In this document: positions 38,019 through 48,984 of the stretch, piece by piece
Layout of the letters: each line of letters starts with the position of its first letter
Position numbering within the stretch: the stretch's first letter is position 1
Source of the DNA: Stromatinia cepivora
Taxonomy: Eukaryota; Ascomycota; Leotiomycetes; Helotiales; Sclerotiniaceae
Length of the DNA stretch: 64,000 bases
Assembly: GCA_014898415.1 (NCBI GenBank)
Contig: RCTD01000016.1
Span: forward strand, 682,001-746,000
Direction: 5' to 3'
The notes under the pieces: model-generated
Told to the model about the DNA's origin: nothing
Database searches by the model: none
What the model saw: the letters and a program-made list of their open reading frames with translations, nothing else
Translations under genes and position numbers: made by a program

Positions 38019-39554
38019 TTAGCACCTCGATGGATCAACTCGTCTGCTTGCTTCCTCAGTGTGCTCATAGCTCGGAGGTAACTCTGGCCGCGGAACGGTA
38101 AAGCTAGATCGCAAAACACTGTTCTCAACCAAGTCCTCTCTCGGCATTTCAATAACCCTCGGCCTCAGATATTCATTTACATTAGCTAGCTCGGCAGCCG
38201 CTTCTGCCGCGGTAAGAACGACTGGTGCATTTCGGTTGCCTTGAGATGCGATCTGTATTGGAAGAGAAAGTTTGACCGAAGACGGTGGAACGCCTGCCCC
38301 CGGAGTATGGATGGTCAAGGCAAGATCAAGGGAATAGGATCGGGAAGCGATACATGAGTGGAATGAAGGCACCCAAGTCTTCGATGAAGGTAGTGAAACT
38401 GGGACCAGAATTTCTGCGGTGTAATAGATCTTTTCTTTTGCCTTTAGCGACATTTGTGAGTTATCTGAGTAATCAGACGAACTTGATGATACGGTAGAAG
38501 CTCGTCGGGACAAATCTGGTGGTGGCAAGTGCTTCACCCACGAGACTTGCTCAACACACCTCGATGAGAGAGGAACCGAGGTCTGATAAACTTGTCGGGC
38601 AGGTTCAAGGTTTATGGCCATGTTCGATCTGGAGGGGAGGAATTTTGCCGGTTTGGTGGCGTAGAAACTCAATGCTTTGATTTTTGTAACTAGACCACCA
38701 AGACGAGGGGGTTGCGAGTTAGAATCGTGTGGTTCGAATTGTAGCTTGACAGTTGCCATTGTTGTAGCCGCCGAAGAGTTTCCAGGAGACGGAAGGACGA
38801 TGGCTCCAGTTTGATCAGCCGATACAGTTATCTTTCCTAATTTCCCAGAAAACATGCCTTTCCTAAGAGACTTTGTCTTCAACAGCAGGTAATCATTCTG
38901 GTCATTCGCTGAAATACTCATAGGGGGTGCTTCCGCAACCATTGGTATTATTTGAAGTTTCTTCGAGCCCTCGACAAGAGAAATCGGCTTCCTTGAAAAC
39001 TCGGTGTGTTTGATCACCTTGGCGTTGATTGAGTATTGAACTTTGCTCATCTCTGGGGACAAATCATCTAGTATCGATACTTCGCAATCGCCCATGCTAG
39101 GTGGTAATTGCAGATGTGCCATATGGACATGATCGGCATCACAAGTATGTGAGCAAGAGGTTGGAAGGAGTTGTTCTGGGATGACAAAGTTGAATGGAAA
39201 GATATATGTTTTCCCAGCTTCAGCAATTTTTGGTTGAGGATATGCAGCTTCTCGAATTGGCATGATGAGTTTCAGAAATCTGTGAACGGCTGTTGTTCTG
39301 GATGTTGCTCTGGACTGAGATATGTTTTCGACATATGTTCGAGTGACGCCTTCGAGTGTGATTTGAATTTCATCGAATTCTGCATCATGAGGAGCTGTGA
39401 TTGAGGCCTTGCCTGATAAAGCATCAAATGTTGTATAGGTCTTTCCATCATGATGATCATCTAGATGAATTTCAACATCTGGTCGTTTCGTTGGATTGAT
39501 TTTCTTGGCATAACTAGCGATTGTGCCAGAAGAAGATGCACTTGAAGCAGACAT
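38019..39554 (-). CDS. arrestin-like protein with C-terminal PPxY
   Basis: 511-aa single-exon protein of the fungal alpha-arrestin (ART) type. Such proteins recruit a Rsp5/HulA-type ubiquitin ligase to membrane transporters for endocytosis. The N-terminal arrestin-like beta-sandwich covers about residues 15-180 (DVEIHLDDHHDGKTYTTFDAL, GKASITAPHDAEFDEIQITLEG, PFNFVIPEQLLPTSCSHTC). A second sandwich-like half runs to about 440. The tail carries ELPPSYEH, with PPSY at about 493-496, the ligase WW-domain ligand. The start is placed at 39554 (MSASSASSSG). An in-frame ATG at 39710 adds 52 hydrophobic residues that look like translated leader. Which transporter it serves cannot be told. Confidence 0.8.
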   Translation of the reverse strand: MSASSASSSGTIASYAKKINPTKRPDVEIHLDDHHDGKTYTTFDALSGKASITAPHDAEFDEIQITLEGVTRTYVENISQSRATSRTTAVHRFLKLIMPIREAAYPQPKIAEAGKTYIFPFNFVIPEQLLPTSCSHTCDADHVHMAHLQLPPSMGDCEVSILDDLSPEMSKVQYSINAKVIKHTEFSRKPISLVEGSKKLQIIPMVAEAPPMSISANDQNDYLLLKTKSLRKGMFSGKLGKITVSADQTGAIVLPSPGNSSAATTMATVKLQFEPHDSNSQPPRLGGLVTKIKALSFYATKPAKFLPSRSNMAINLEPARQVYQTSVPLSSRCVEQVSWVKHLPPPDLSRRASTVSSSSSDYSDNSQMSLKAKEKIYYTAEILVPVSLPSSKTWVPSFHSCIASRSYSLDLALTIHTPGAGVPPSSVKLSLPIQIASQGNRNAPVVLTAAEAAAELANVNEYLRPRVIEMPREDLVENSVLRSSFTVPRPELPPSYEHTEEASRRVDPSRC

Positions 39555-40374
39555 TTTGTCCGAAGGTATTGAAGAAAGAAGCTGGACAAAATAGAAGAGG
39601 GTATGCGATAAAGGAGGAATGATCTTTAGATAAGTACAATTGGGTATATGATAAATGCGGGGAAATATGCGCCCTGAAGCCTCTTGGGTGTTACTTTGAT
39701 ACGGAAGCAATCGACAATTGTAGTGAAATCGGTTGTGAGATGCCGAATTGAAATAGAATGAGGAATTGATGACGCTGTTTTCGTCTCTTCTTTACTCTTG
39801 ACTCTTTTCAAATTCTGGAAACATGATGGACAATGAATGGCTTTACCTTTATATATAAAATGTTTCAGTACCGTTATCATTCACAAAGTAGGTAGTATTT
39901 TCAGAAAATATCATCCATGACCATGACCATGACAAACCTTGAATATGAGTCAAGCTTGTCAGATTTGCGCCTTTGATGCATATTGGATATTGGATATTTT
40001 ATTCCTATTGACATCTCCAAAGTATGAGTGTGGATCGTCCGTCCGTGCTTTCTAGCGTAAGTGAACTGCGGGAAAATGACACTAATTTAGTATGTATGCA
40101 ATATTATTGGTTCAATAAGCTCCGTGCACGAATCAAATACGCCCTTCACTTCAAACTCCCTACACCGATTTCTCAAGCCTTCATCTGTAAGCTGTATGAC
40201 CTCAATCATATCAAAAAGGATTACTAATTACCTAGTAATACCATACCCAAAGACTCGGACGGTCCGTCTCTCGTAAGGCTGAAGTGTTACTGTCTATCAG
40301 ATCTGACTTTCTTATTGTTGTCTCTCAGCTATCAGCTATCTTCTATCTTATTACCATGATTAAATGCAACCTGG

Positions 40375-40404
40375 AATATCAATATCAATATCAATATCAA
40401 TATC
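40375..40404 (+). repeat. microsatellite (AATATC)5
   Basis: Five exact copies of AATATC. Confidence 0.9.
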
Positions 40405-40610
40405 TAATATCACATTCAACTCCGAGCCACAACAATAAGAAAACCTAAAGCCTAGAAGCCCAACATCATCGATCATCATCACACCATCACACCACCACAC
40501 CATCGTGAACCATACGGACGAGCAGATTCTTCGTTTCCCCCCCTTCCTCCCATGGACTACCTATGCAGTATGCATCCACTATCCCAGGATACAAATTCTC
40601 AATAAACACC

Positions 40611-40682
40611 AGCCTTTCCTCCAAAGGCATTCATATCCTTTATTCGGAGATGTGAGCATGAAATACCTTTGGAGGAAAGGCT
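40611..40682. ncRNA. candidate hairpin RNA / foldback, 17-bp perfect stem
   Basis: AGCCTTTCCTCCAAAGG (40611-40627) is the exact reverse complement of CCTTTGGAGGAAAGGCT (40666-40682). The stem can continue through TTCAT/ATGAA after a small internal loop, leaving a loop of about 23 nt. A 72-nt foldback of this shape resembles a microRNA-like (milRNA) precursor, but could equally be a MITE remnant. Transcription is not shown. Confidence 0.4.
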
Positions 40683-41047
40683 CGTCTTCAAACTAGTTTC
40701 GTTTGGCTCGGCCCAAAATTTCTCGTCTCCACCCCCCAAAACCATGCAATAAACAAATTTTCTCGACCTTATTTCAACATCGCAAATACTTAACGTACAC
40801 GGTCACCTCTGACACATACCTCTCTTACAACTGCTCATAACGATCAAAATGTCCAGCCAACACGATAAAAATTTTCTTTTTCGCAATTTCCTTGCTTTTT
40901 CTTGCATGGGGATACCGTTACAGACTTATCTAGTTTTTCAATAATACGATCTGATATATTGGTATCCATAATACTATGTCGTGAGTCGTGATCAAAGGAT
41001 TGGTTCTCGAAATTCGTGTTTGGATGAAAGTCTGTCTCGTACGTGCG

Positions 41048-41131
41048 GCCAGAAAGTATGTCTTTCACACTCCACTCTTAAACATGTACCTCAACTCAAG
41101 ATGGTAGGTGGAATGTGACATACTTTCTGGC
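41048..41131. repeat. foldback with 15-bp perfect arms
   Basis: GCCAGAAAGTATGTC (41048-41062) and GACATACTTTCTGGC (41117-41131) are exact reverse complements separated by 54 bp. The inner flanks (ACTCCAC versus GTGGAAT) are partly complementary. Confidence 0.6.
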
Positions 41132-41971
41132 AGCACGATGAAATATTCTAGTTGTAGATGTGAACTTTGAAGAGGGTTGATTAATCATTATTGTAAGTCT
41201 TACGAGTGAAACTATATATTTCCCCCCATTAGAGTCGCATCTGCCATATTATGCCCCAACAACGAGTAATAAATATTCATGAAATTATTCGAGAAAGTGT
41301 ACTCCATATTCCCCCATGCTTCTAGAAACTCAAGCCCAACCCCACTTACTCTCATAACCATCCAGGTACCAAAATATACTACTCCCTACACTACTATAAT
41401 ATACTCTGCACATGTCTTCCCCAAGGCGTGCGTATTCGTTAAAATTAACAAACCCTACCCATAACCAGTAAACCCGGTATCGGGCCCGCCGGGGAAGAGT
41501 CATCTGTCCATCCCCCCTCACTACAAAATAATAACATGAACCCAGCAGTAAAAATTGATACAAGTATAACGATCATTATTCCAATGCTCAAATACCAAGG
41601 TACTTGGTATCCAGTATTCAAACATCAAAGTAATCCCACACAGCTAGCAGGTAACCGTTAAGGCTATCTACCTTGTTGGGCCACCTCTGTATACCAACAC
41701 CACTATAATCCGGGGGATCCATGGGTGGAAAACAGTATGCTATAGTGGGTAGATAGTCGGTTTAAGGTTTTGTATTTAGTGTTAGAGTACCGGTATTAGA
41801 GTCAGATATCAAGAGCTAGCTGCGTATACATACAGAGATAGAGATATAGATAGGTATTTTTGTATCACCTGCTTGAAAATATACTATGTGTTTGAATTGA
41901 TATTGTATGCAAGTATTGATATTACCAGTACTTCATCCGCAATATGCTGATCTATTTTATCATATCATCCA

Positions 41972-44812
41972 TCACTCAATGCCCATACGTTTAGAGCTCA
42001 ATCCACATCTAAAGCAAAATGCCCGTTTACACGCAAATCCACCTCGTCCGCATTTTCTAAACGTTCCTCCTGGTGTTTTCACCATTCCAGGACTGCGTGA
42101 TGTATCTCTCAGTCCCCTTTTTCTCATGAGATCTCTCCGGGTAGGTGTGGTATAGTCAAGCAGAGGAGTTCTTGATTTCCTTGATTCGCTGTGAGTTGGC
42201 GTGGTAATGCCCCCTGTCTTCTTGTTTGGTGACAAAGTGGGTGTTCTGTTGCCATTGATCATATTCTGTAGAGGTAGATCTTCAGCATCGGACACAGGTG
42301 TCTCGGTCTCCTGGTCGGCTTTATGTGATGGTGTAAAGGATGTATTTTCTTTCTCGTCCAGATCAAAAAATTTTCGCTTGGGTCGTGGGGTAGGAGAAGA
42401 CACCATATCTGATGAAGTAGGTAGTACAGAACCATTATCAACAGAATCTGTTCTCTGTTGAATTCTCGACTGGATCCTTCTATCTACTGCAACAGTGGGT
42501 GACGACTCAATTTGCGACGTTGAAGGAATAACAGCACTGCTACTGAATCTCTTGTTCATCCTAGATTGCTTCCGTGCATCAAGAGCACTTCTTGGAGAAG
42601 TTTCCGGAAGCTGGTCGATATCAAATAAATCAACATTAGTCTCTTTCGTGTTATCGGATAGACCAACCCCAACTGCCGGATCGGTTTCGGATTTTATTTC
42701 GACTATGGACTTCTTTGCGTGAACGGTAGGTAGAGACGGTGGCCATTCCGCGCTGAGCTCGTCAAACTCGTCGAAATCACCGAGGGTGGGAATCCTTTCC
42801 TTCGGCGGGACAGGAGTGATAGCATTTGTTTCTGAGACTGCTAAGTCTTCCTCCTCTCGTTTGATAAAAGTCCGAGGCTCCTTTTGCTTGTCTTTCCTTG
42901 GTAGTGAACAGACAAACAGAACATCTTCTCCAAGGCCAAGGCTTAATTCGTCAACCTCCTCTGACATAAGCCTCTTCCGAACTATGCTTTGACGAGATCT
43001 CGATTCCCCGTTGGTTCCGTCTTTTGATTTACTAGTACTTGGTTTTCTCGCTCCTTCCTTGGATTGAGGAGTCACAAGCCAAGAACCCTTCTTTTCATTG
43101 GGCTTGGGTGTTGAGCCAATTGACTGTCGCAGCGCCTTGAAATTCGAGCCAGTTTCTTCGTCCGAAAATTCGTAGGCGGGATTAACAGTTACAGGTGAAA
43201 TCCTCTGAGCTCCGGAGCCAATATGTGTAGGGAGCTCCGGCTCATCATCACTTTCTTCCGAGAATTCCAAATCAGAACTTCTCAGATTCAAAGCTTCTTC
43301 ATCGACATCCACTGGTCTGACATCGGTCAAATCGAATATACTGGCGTCTTTAGCCAAATCCTTATGAAGTCTAGGGTCCAAGGCTTTGATTGCGGCGACG
43401 GCATCCGACCAACTAACGACATTCGATCCTTGCTGTGCAGGTTTTCGAGTTCTAGATGGTCGTTGGAAGAAAGATACAGGGTACGGACTGCGTGATGCAG
43501 GTCTGATACTCGACTCTGACTCATCTCGATTTTTAGGACGGTATGGCCCACGGAGCCCACGAGAACCAGATCCAGTGGTGCCTTCCGGAGACCACAAATG
43601 TAAGTACCTTTGGCGATACCGGCCCTTCCATGATGCTTTTGTATGTCGGCCATTCAAACTCGCCAGCTCTTCCCAGGTAGATTCCGTTCCGAAGCCGAGA
43701 CCCTGATCGCGTGCTTCAGCCACCTTTGCAATGAGGATTTCATCCTCTTCTTCCGTAAAGGAATTACGCACTCGTGGTGACTTTGAGGCAGCGGAACTTG
43801 GAGTGTTTAGTCCATCCGACAGTAATGCCGTGTCGCCGATGTTTCTTGGTCTGAAAGACGCCTTTGGTTTGTGTGGACCTCTTGGACCTCGTCCTCTTGG
43901 TAAAGCCCAGATCGACTCCGACACATCGGGAGATGGGCTGCGCTCACTTTCTGGCTCTGGAATGAAAGTTCTCAAAGCTGGACGCTTTCTTGGTTCGACT
44001 GCAGGTAATTCAGGCACTCTCCAGGCTGGTTCAATATGAGTGTCATCATGGATTTGTTTTCGTGAAATAATGTTTACAATTTGAGGGGCAACGTCAGGTC
44101 CAAATGAACGTAAAATTTCATTGTATGATGGAAAAGAAACGCTACGTCCTTCAGGCTGTGAGTTTCGTTGGTGTTGTAAGTCGCCCAGAGGATCGTTTGA
44201 AGCGGACTCCGTCTCTATCGTTGATACCACATCAAGGAAAGGATCCTGGGTCGGTTCATCGTAGCCGCGTAAAATCATATCGTCCTCCTCCATGTCTCCA
44301 CAACTCATCTCCTCCGCATTAATTTGGTCGTCTGATTTGTCCCGCGCATCATCTCCCTCATTCCTACCCTCTCCTTCCTCTATGATATATTCATCATCCG
44401 ACGTTTCCGTAACACTCTCTGGTTCTACAGTCAAGGCTCTCAGAAGATTACCTCCTGCTTTATTGTCTCCAGCATCCCGCTCATCTTGCATCTCTTTCAA
44501 ATGACCATTATCAACCAATATTTCTCCTGTGAGCAGGTCGATTTCATCACCAACTCCATCAAAATCTTTCCCGTATTTTTCGAAGATGGATTCAAATGTA
44601 GATTTTAATTTGTAGTCGAGTCGGGCTCTTCTCTGCTGAAGCTCCTGATCGGGGTCATATCCAGGTTTGTAGACAATATCATCGTTATCATCATCGACAA
44701 TAAAATCATCTTCTTCTGTTTCACTATAGTTGTCAGGGTAATCGTCATTAACTTCGAGGTCGGCATCATTAGGCTCAGTGGATATCTTTTGCCTTTTTGT
44801 TGGAGATCCCAT
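41972..44812 (-). CDS. SCM3: Scm3, CENP-A (CenH3) histone chaperone
   Basis: Delivers CENP-A/H4 to centromeric chromatin (HJURP/Scm3 family); nuclear. Intronless, 946 aa. An acidic N-terminus leads into the Scm3 homology domain, about residues 47-110: YKPGYDPDQELQQRRARLDY, FESIFEKYGKDFDGVGDEID, then the LTGEILVDNGHL motif. Residues 349-407 form a Myb/SANT domain (SFTEEEDEILIAKVAEA... GRHTKASWKGRYRQRYLHLW), present in filamentous-ascomycete Scm3 but not in the small yeast protein. The middle is disordered with many SP/TP sites. The extreme C-terminus has a Cys cluster (about C921, C928, C933, C936) with basic residues, possibly a metal-binding or DNA-binding tail. Confidence 0.87.
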   Translation of the reverse strand: MGSPTKRQKISTEPNDADLEVNDDYPDNYSETEEDDFIVDDDNDDIVYKPGYDPDQELQQRRARLDYKLKSTFESIFEKYGKDFDGVGDEIDLLTGEILVDNGHLKEMQDERDAGDNKAGGNLLRALTVEPESVTETSDDEYIIEEGEGRNEGDDARDKSDDQINAEEMSCGDMEEDDMILRGYDEPTQDPFLDVVSTIETESASNDPLGDLQHQRNSQPEGRSVSFPSYNEILRSFGPDVAPQIVNIISRKQIHDDTHIEPAWRVPELPAVEPRKRPALRTFIPEPESERSPSPDVSESIWALPRGRGPRGPHKPKASFRPRNIGDTALLSDGLNTPSSAASKSPRVRNSFTEEEDEILIAKVAEARDQGLGFGTESTWEELASLNGRHTKASWKGRYRQRYLHLWSPEGTTGSGSRGLRGPYRPKNRDESESSIRPASRSPYPVSFFQRPSRTRKPAQQGSNVVSWSDAVAAIKALDPRLHKDLAKDASIFDLTDVRPVDVDEEALNLRSSDLEFSEESDDEPELPTHIGSGAQRISPVTVNPAYEFSDEETGSNFKALRQSIGSTPKPNEKKGSWLVTPQSKEGARKPSTSKSKDGTNGESRSRQSIVRKRLMSEEVDELSLGLGEDVLFVCSLPRKDKQKEPRTFIKREEEDLAVSETNAITPVPPKERIPTLGDFDEFDELSAEWPPSLPTVHAKKSIVEIKSETDPAVGVGLSDNTKETNVDLFDIDQLPETSPRSALDARKQSRMNKRFSSSAVIPSTSQIESSPTVAVDRRIQSRIQQRTDSVDNGSVLPTSSDMVSSPTPRPKRKFFDLDEKENTSFTPSHKADQETETPVSDAEDLPLQNMINGNRTPTLSPNKKTGGITTPTHSESRKSRTPLLDYTTPTRRDLMRKRGLRDTSRSPGMVKTPGGTFRKCGRGGFACKRAFCFRCGLSSKRMGIE

Positions 44813-45247
44813 GGTGACAATTCACGATCATGTCCAAGATTGATAAATGTTGTAAGGATTATAAGGGTGTGTATTTGTGTCTCAGTATATAGGTAAGTAA
44901 ATTAAGATTGGAAAGTAGCCAGTAAATAAAAGTCGCGAGTGGATTTCCTACAGTCTCGAGAATACGCGTTGGGTTCGTGTAAATTACTTGCATAAAGCTA
45001 GTGTACGAAGTAGAGCTGCGGGGTTGCATAAATAAGCTTAAATTTATGTAAGCATACCTAGTACCGGTAACTGTTATCGACGCATCACATCATATTTCAT
45101 GACCAAGTCCAACCAAGTGAATCTACAAACTTTTATTTCGATCTTCTCCCTATATCGTTGTCGAAACAAAATGCCAGAGATACCTTGGTCGATACTTATT
45201 TGATTTCTAGATGATTTCATGCGAATATTTGGTCAAATATCCACAAG
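44813..45247. promoter_or_regulatory. bidirectional promoter SCM3/ATG6
   Basis: 435 bp between the divergent start codons, so both genes probably share it. No TATA box was convincingly placed. Confidence 0.6.
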
Positions 45248-46822
45248 ATGTATTGTCAAAAGTGTCGTACATCATTGAAACTTGATAGCTCTCTGGAAGA
45301 CCTAAATCCCGCGGCTTTTGATTTATTAGTCGGTTCGTGAATTTTCTCTAGGACAAACTTCTGAAGATAAACTCGAGCTTATCATCATTGCTAAATTCTA
45401 GGTGCGACCTCACAAAACCATCCCAAAAACATACCCCCTTCACGGCCAGCATATCCTCAAGAACGAAAACAACTTTATGATCGTGTCTCGAAGCATGCCG
45501 GTCCGCCAACCTTCAAGCGGACAATATCTGCACCCCGTCGACATGATTCTAATTTAGCAGACACGATGAGGAGCGGCATGAACAATACAGCCATGTCCTT
45601 TGTCATGCTGACGGAATCCCAAGTCGTACCTCCGTCAGTTGCCAAACCACCCGAAGATACAGATGCAAATAGACCACAACAAGATGACGCACCCGGCGGA
45701 GAAGCACCGGATGGTGAAGGTAAAGCAATGTCGCAAGATATGGAACGGGTATCGAGGCTTTTTGAGATCCTTACGGCGCGATCCGATATAGATCATCCTA
45801 TCTGTGTTGAATGTACAGAGATGCTTGTCGATGGGCTGCAAAAACGATTAGAAGCTGTGACTCGGGAAAGGGATGCATATGTCGGATTTTTGAAACAGGT
45901 CAATGCCGAATTACCAACAGAGGAGGAGGTGAAGGAAGCAAATGATCTTCTGGCAAAGGTACGAGCAGATGAGGTCGCGGCAATAGAGGAGTTGAAGAAG
46001 ATTGAAGCGGAAACTGCCAGGGTTAATGAGGAAAATGCTCAGCTGGAAGAAGAGGCCAGAGCTCTTGATATTGAAGAAGGGAAGTTCTGGAGTGATCGAA
46101 ATGAATTTGCGATGATGCTCTCGGAGTTCCAAAACATAAGGGGTAGCATCAATCTTCAATATGATCATGATTCACAGCTATTGGAGAAATTGCAGAGAAC
46201 GAATGTGTATAACGATACATTTTGCATAAGCCATGACGGAAAGTTTGGTACAATTAATGGCCTACGACTTGGACGTCTCTCGAGTGTGCCTGTGGACTGG
46301 CCGGAAATCAATGCTGCATGGGGCCACGCACTGCTTCTTCTAGCTACCGTCGCTGACCGTCTCAACTTCAAATTCGAAGGATACGAGCTTCAGCCCATGG
46401 GCTCAACCTCTCGAATAATACGTTATGATTATCCCTCGCCGTCTGCAAGTCGTTCTAGCTCCCAACGCGGTAATAACACCCGACCACCCAAGAAATCCAT
46501 TCTCGAACTTCATTCATCTGGTGACATGCCTCTCGGACTCACTTTCATGCATCGCAAGTTCGATATAGCTATGGAGGCATTCCTTGAATGTATGCGCCAA
46601 CTAGGTGCCTTTGTTGAGCAGGAATCCGCCAGGACTTCGGAAACCGGACGAGGACTTAAACTGCCATATAAGATCGAAGGGGAGAAGATTGGGGATGTCA
46701 GTATAAAATTAGGCATAGCACAAGATGATGCATGGAGCAGAGCGTGCAAGTTCACTCTCACATGCTGCAAATTTTTGTTGGCTCACGCAAGTAATGTTAA
46801 TAATGCGAGAAGGAGTATATAA
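45248..46822 (+). CDS. ATG6: Atg6 / Vps30, Beclin 1 homologue
   Basis: Core subunit of the class III PI3-kinase complexes (Vps34-Vps15-Atg6 with Atg14 or Vps38), making PI3P for autophagosome formation and vacuolar sorting. Exons 45248-45332 and 45402-46822, 501 aa. The N-terminus MYCQKCRTSLKLDSSL carries the CxxC pair typical of the family, and FVMLTESQVV lies near residue 92. A long coiled coil at about 165-280 is rich in Glu/Ala (EEVKEANDLLAKVRADEVAA). The C-terminal BARA/evolutionarily conserved domain from about 290 includes YNDTFCISHDGKFGTINGLR, LGRLSSVPVDWPEINAAWG, and ends CCKFLLAHASN. The first intron (69 bp) has a GTTCGT donor and GCTAAAT before CTAG; the phase (1) fixes the junction. 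Confidence 0.92.
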
Positions 46823-47219
46823 AATATGGGCATAGGAGACTCACGGCGCACTTGGTTAGGAATGAATCGTATAAACGACGTTCCTGAAACTTGGAGTAGA
46901 TTCATGGCGTTCATATCACCAGAATATTTTCACTACGCAAAGATACCTCAAGAAAGTTTGACAAAAATTCAATACATTGATTCTATCATTCTGTATCTAA
47001 ATCAATCTGATCTGTGCTATTGCTGTCGATTTGTCGCAAATTTCATAAATAAACAATACGCACAACGCCAGTGAGCCGAGTCATCCAATCTGGGCTTTTT
47101 TTTCTGTGTTTTGTTTCTTTTTCAAGTGTTTTTTGGGGGGTTTTTTTTGCATGGTTGCATTTTCCAACTCCTACCTGCTGAATATCACACTATCGTACAC
47201 GGGTCGCCATTCCAAGTTA
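46823..47219. other. ATG6 3' region facing the small gene
   Basis: 397 bp between convergent stops. It includes T/G homopolymer runs (about 47,094-47,150). The open frame at 46826 directly after the ATG6 stop looks like untranslated sequence. Confidence 0.5.
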
Positions 47220-47441
47220 TCACATACTTAAGTCAGACAATGTTTCGGCCGGTGCCTTGTTTTTTCTGGCGGCTTTGATTTCTTGAGCCAGGGCTTTCTC
47301 CTTATCACTATAAGAATCTCGACCTTGATACGTACGTCGATTCCAAGCATTATTCGCTGCGTGGTAAGTCTTGAGGTTTCGCTGTTGATAAATGGGCTTG
47401 TGGCCCGCGGGTTTGGAATCTTGTGCTTTTGGGGAACTCAT
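47220..47441 (-). CDS. 73-aa small hydrophilic protein, unknown
   Basis: Not recognised. Single exon. The basic N-terminal half is followed by RRTYQGRDSYSDKEKALAQE and IKAARKNKAPAETLSDLSM, a likely amphipathic helix with alternating charge. The ATG context is good (GCCATCATGAG). Its composition (no low-complexity drift, Lys/Ala/Gln rich) and isolation between two conserved genes suggest a true small gene, but a chance frame cannot be excluded. Confidence 0.5.
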   Translation of the reverse strand: MSSPKAQDSKPAGHKPIYQQRNLKTYHAANNAWNRRTYQGRDSYSDKEKALAQEIKAARKNKAPAETLSDLSM

Positions 47442-48984
47442 GATGGCGGTTTTTTCTGGTAGTTAGAAAGTACCGAGAAGAGTTTGTAGAAATTTTTTGT
47501 TGTTTTAATGGATCACTAGTAGTAGTTTTATGTATTTTGAAGGTAGCTTGTGGTTTCGTTGTTGATATTGATTGTATTAGATGGATGAGATTGCAAGAGG
47601 AAGATTTATTCCTGAGCGACACTCCGGGGTACATATACTTTTTGCTTCCAGATTGTTCGATAATCATTCAATAACTGTTCAATAGCCTGAAGAATCCACT
47701 ACAAGTCCATGGAGTTGTTCGTTGATGATAAAGTCATTCTAAAGTGGCGCTGTTGCCTTTTCCATGACCTTCGAAATATCGTTTCAAAGCACGATTTATT
47801 ATTCGACGAACTCTTTTTGGCGCGATTAGGCGGATAGATATTTCAGAATTTGTATCCTGAGGACTTTGATTAAGGTATATGGAATAAAAGTAGTAATAGA
47901 TTAACTTAGGGGAGAAAATAGTAGTCCAAGAAAAAATATTGAGGTGTTAAGAGGCACCAAAAGAGGGCTTTGACGATGGGATCCGAATTCGCATTATTTA
48001 TCATCGCGAATAACCACAGAATTATATTACCACACACAATATACAATTTCGTCACTTGCTAGGGTTTAGATCACTCCAATTAATACATTACTACCTGCGA
48101 AAAACTCTATTATCTCCTTCCCTCTCAAAATCGTTGACACCACACCAACTCCATAACCGTCCATTCTCCACATGAGCCAAACCCCCCTTTTCTTCTCTCG
48201 ATTCCTCTGCCTGCAATCTACCTCATATCTCATGACCCTATCTACAGCATTAGATTCCAGATTTCGTATTACACAAATGTGTTATACACAACTCGCCCGA
48301 TCATATCATCTAAACATCAGTTATTTCACACTTTGCTCCGTCAACCTTCAGTCGAGACGAAAATGATTTATTGCCTATATATATATACATATATCAAGTA
48401 CGAAACAAATTTGAAAGATACACATACAGAATAACATATCTTTAAACAATAACTAATCAAGTTCAATGCTATTTCAAATCCTAGTATCTATCTACTCGCC
48501 GTATATATTTCGCAAGAGCAGGGCGAAACGAAGTGAGATCTTCTTTGCTCGCGAAAATAGATTTGATTTTGCACAAAAATATCACCAGACATATTCTTTG
48601 ATGTAAGAGTATGCATCTCTGCTTGTGCCGGTGTAATCGGGATGGTTTTGGTAAAGTTAATCTACATTCTAGAGTCTGAAGTGTGTGAAGTTGAGAGGGA
48701 TTTAAATTTTTGGATTTTGAAGCGAAGTGGAGTTACATTTCTGTTCTGTGGGGGAGTAGATACGGATATTGTTTGGTCGCCGGTATTATGATATGGATTG
48801 GGGTTGGGATGAGAGAGATAAGATGATATTGATTACCGGTTTATTTGCTAGTCTTCATTTTTCATATCATCATGCTTTTTGAGGGCTTGATTATTCCATG
48901 CTCCAAATCCTTTTATTTTCTAACCGTTCGTGTCTCTTCATCTCTAACCACGAACTTCCACATCGCACTCTTCAAACAAAGTCC
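47442..48984. other. intergenic, nothing recognised
   Basis: 1.5 kb between the small gene's start and the CFT1 stop. Short open frames (for example 48172-48366) show no family features. Confidence 0.5.

Larger units (their letters stand above)
39555..41971. other. 2.4-kb intergenic region rich in short repeats and foldbacks
   Basis: No coding sequence recognised. It contains CATGACCATGACCATGAC (about 39,914-39,932), a hexanucleotide array (40375-40404) and two strong foldbacks (40611-40682 and 41048-41131), all listed separately. Compared with other spacers here it is unusually long. Confidence 0.6.

Noticed and set aside
46826..47074. 82-codon frame right after ATG6
   Set aside because: Starts four bases after the stop, has no family features, and is most likely 3' UTR.
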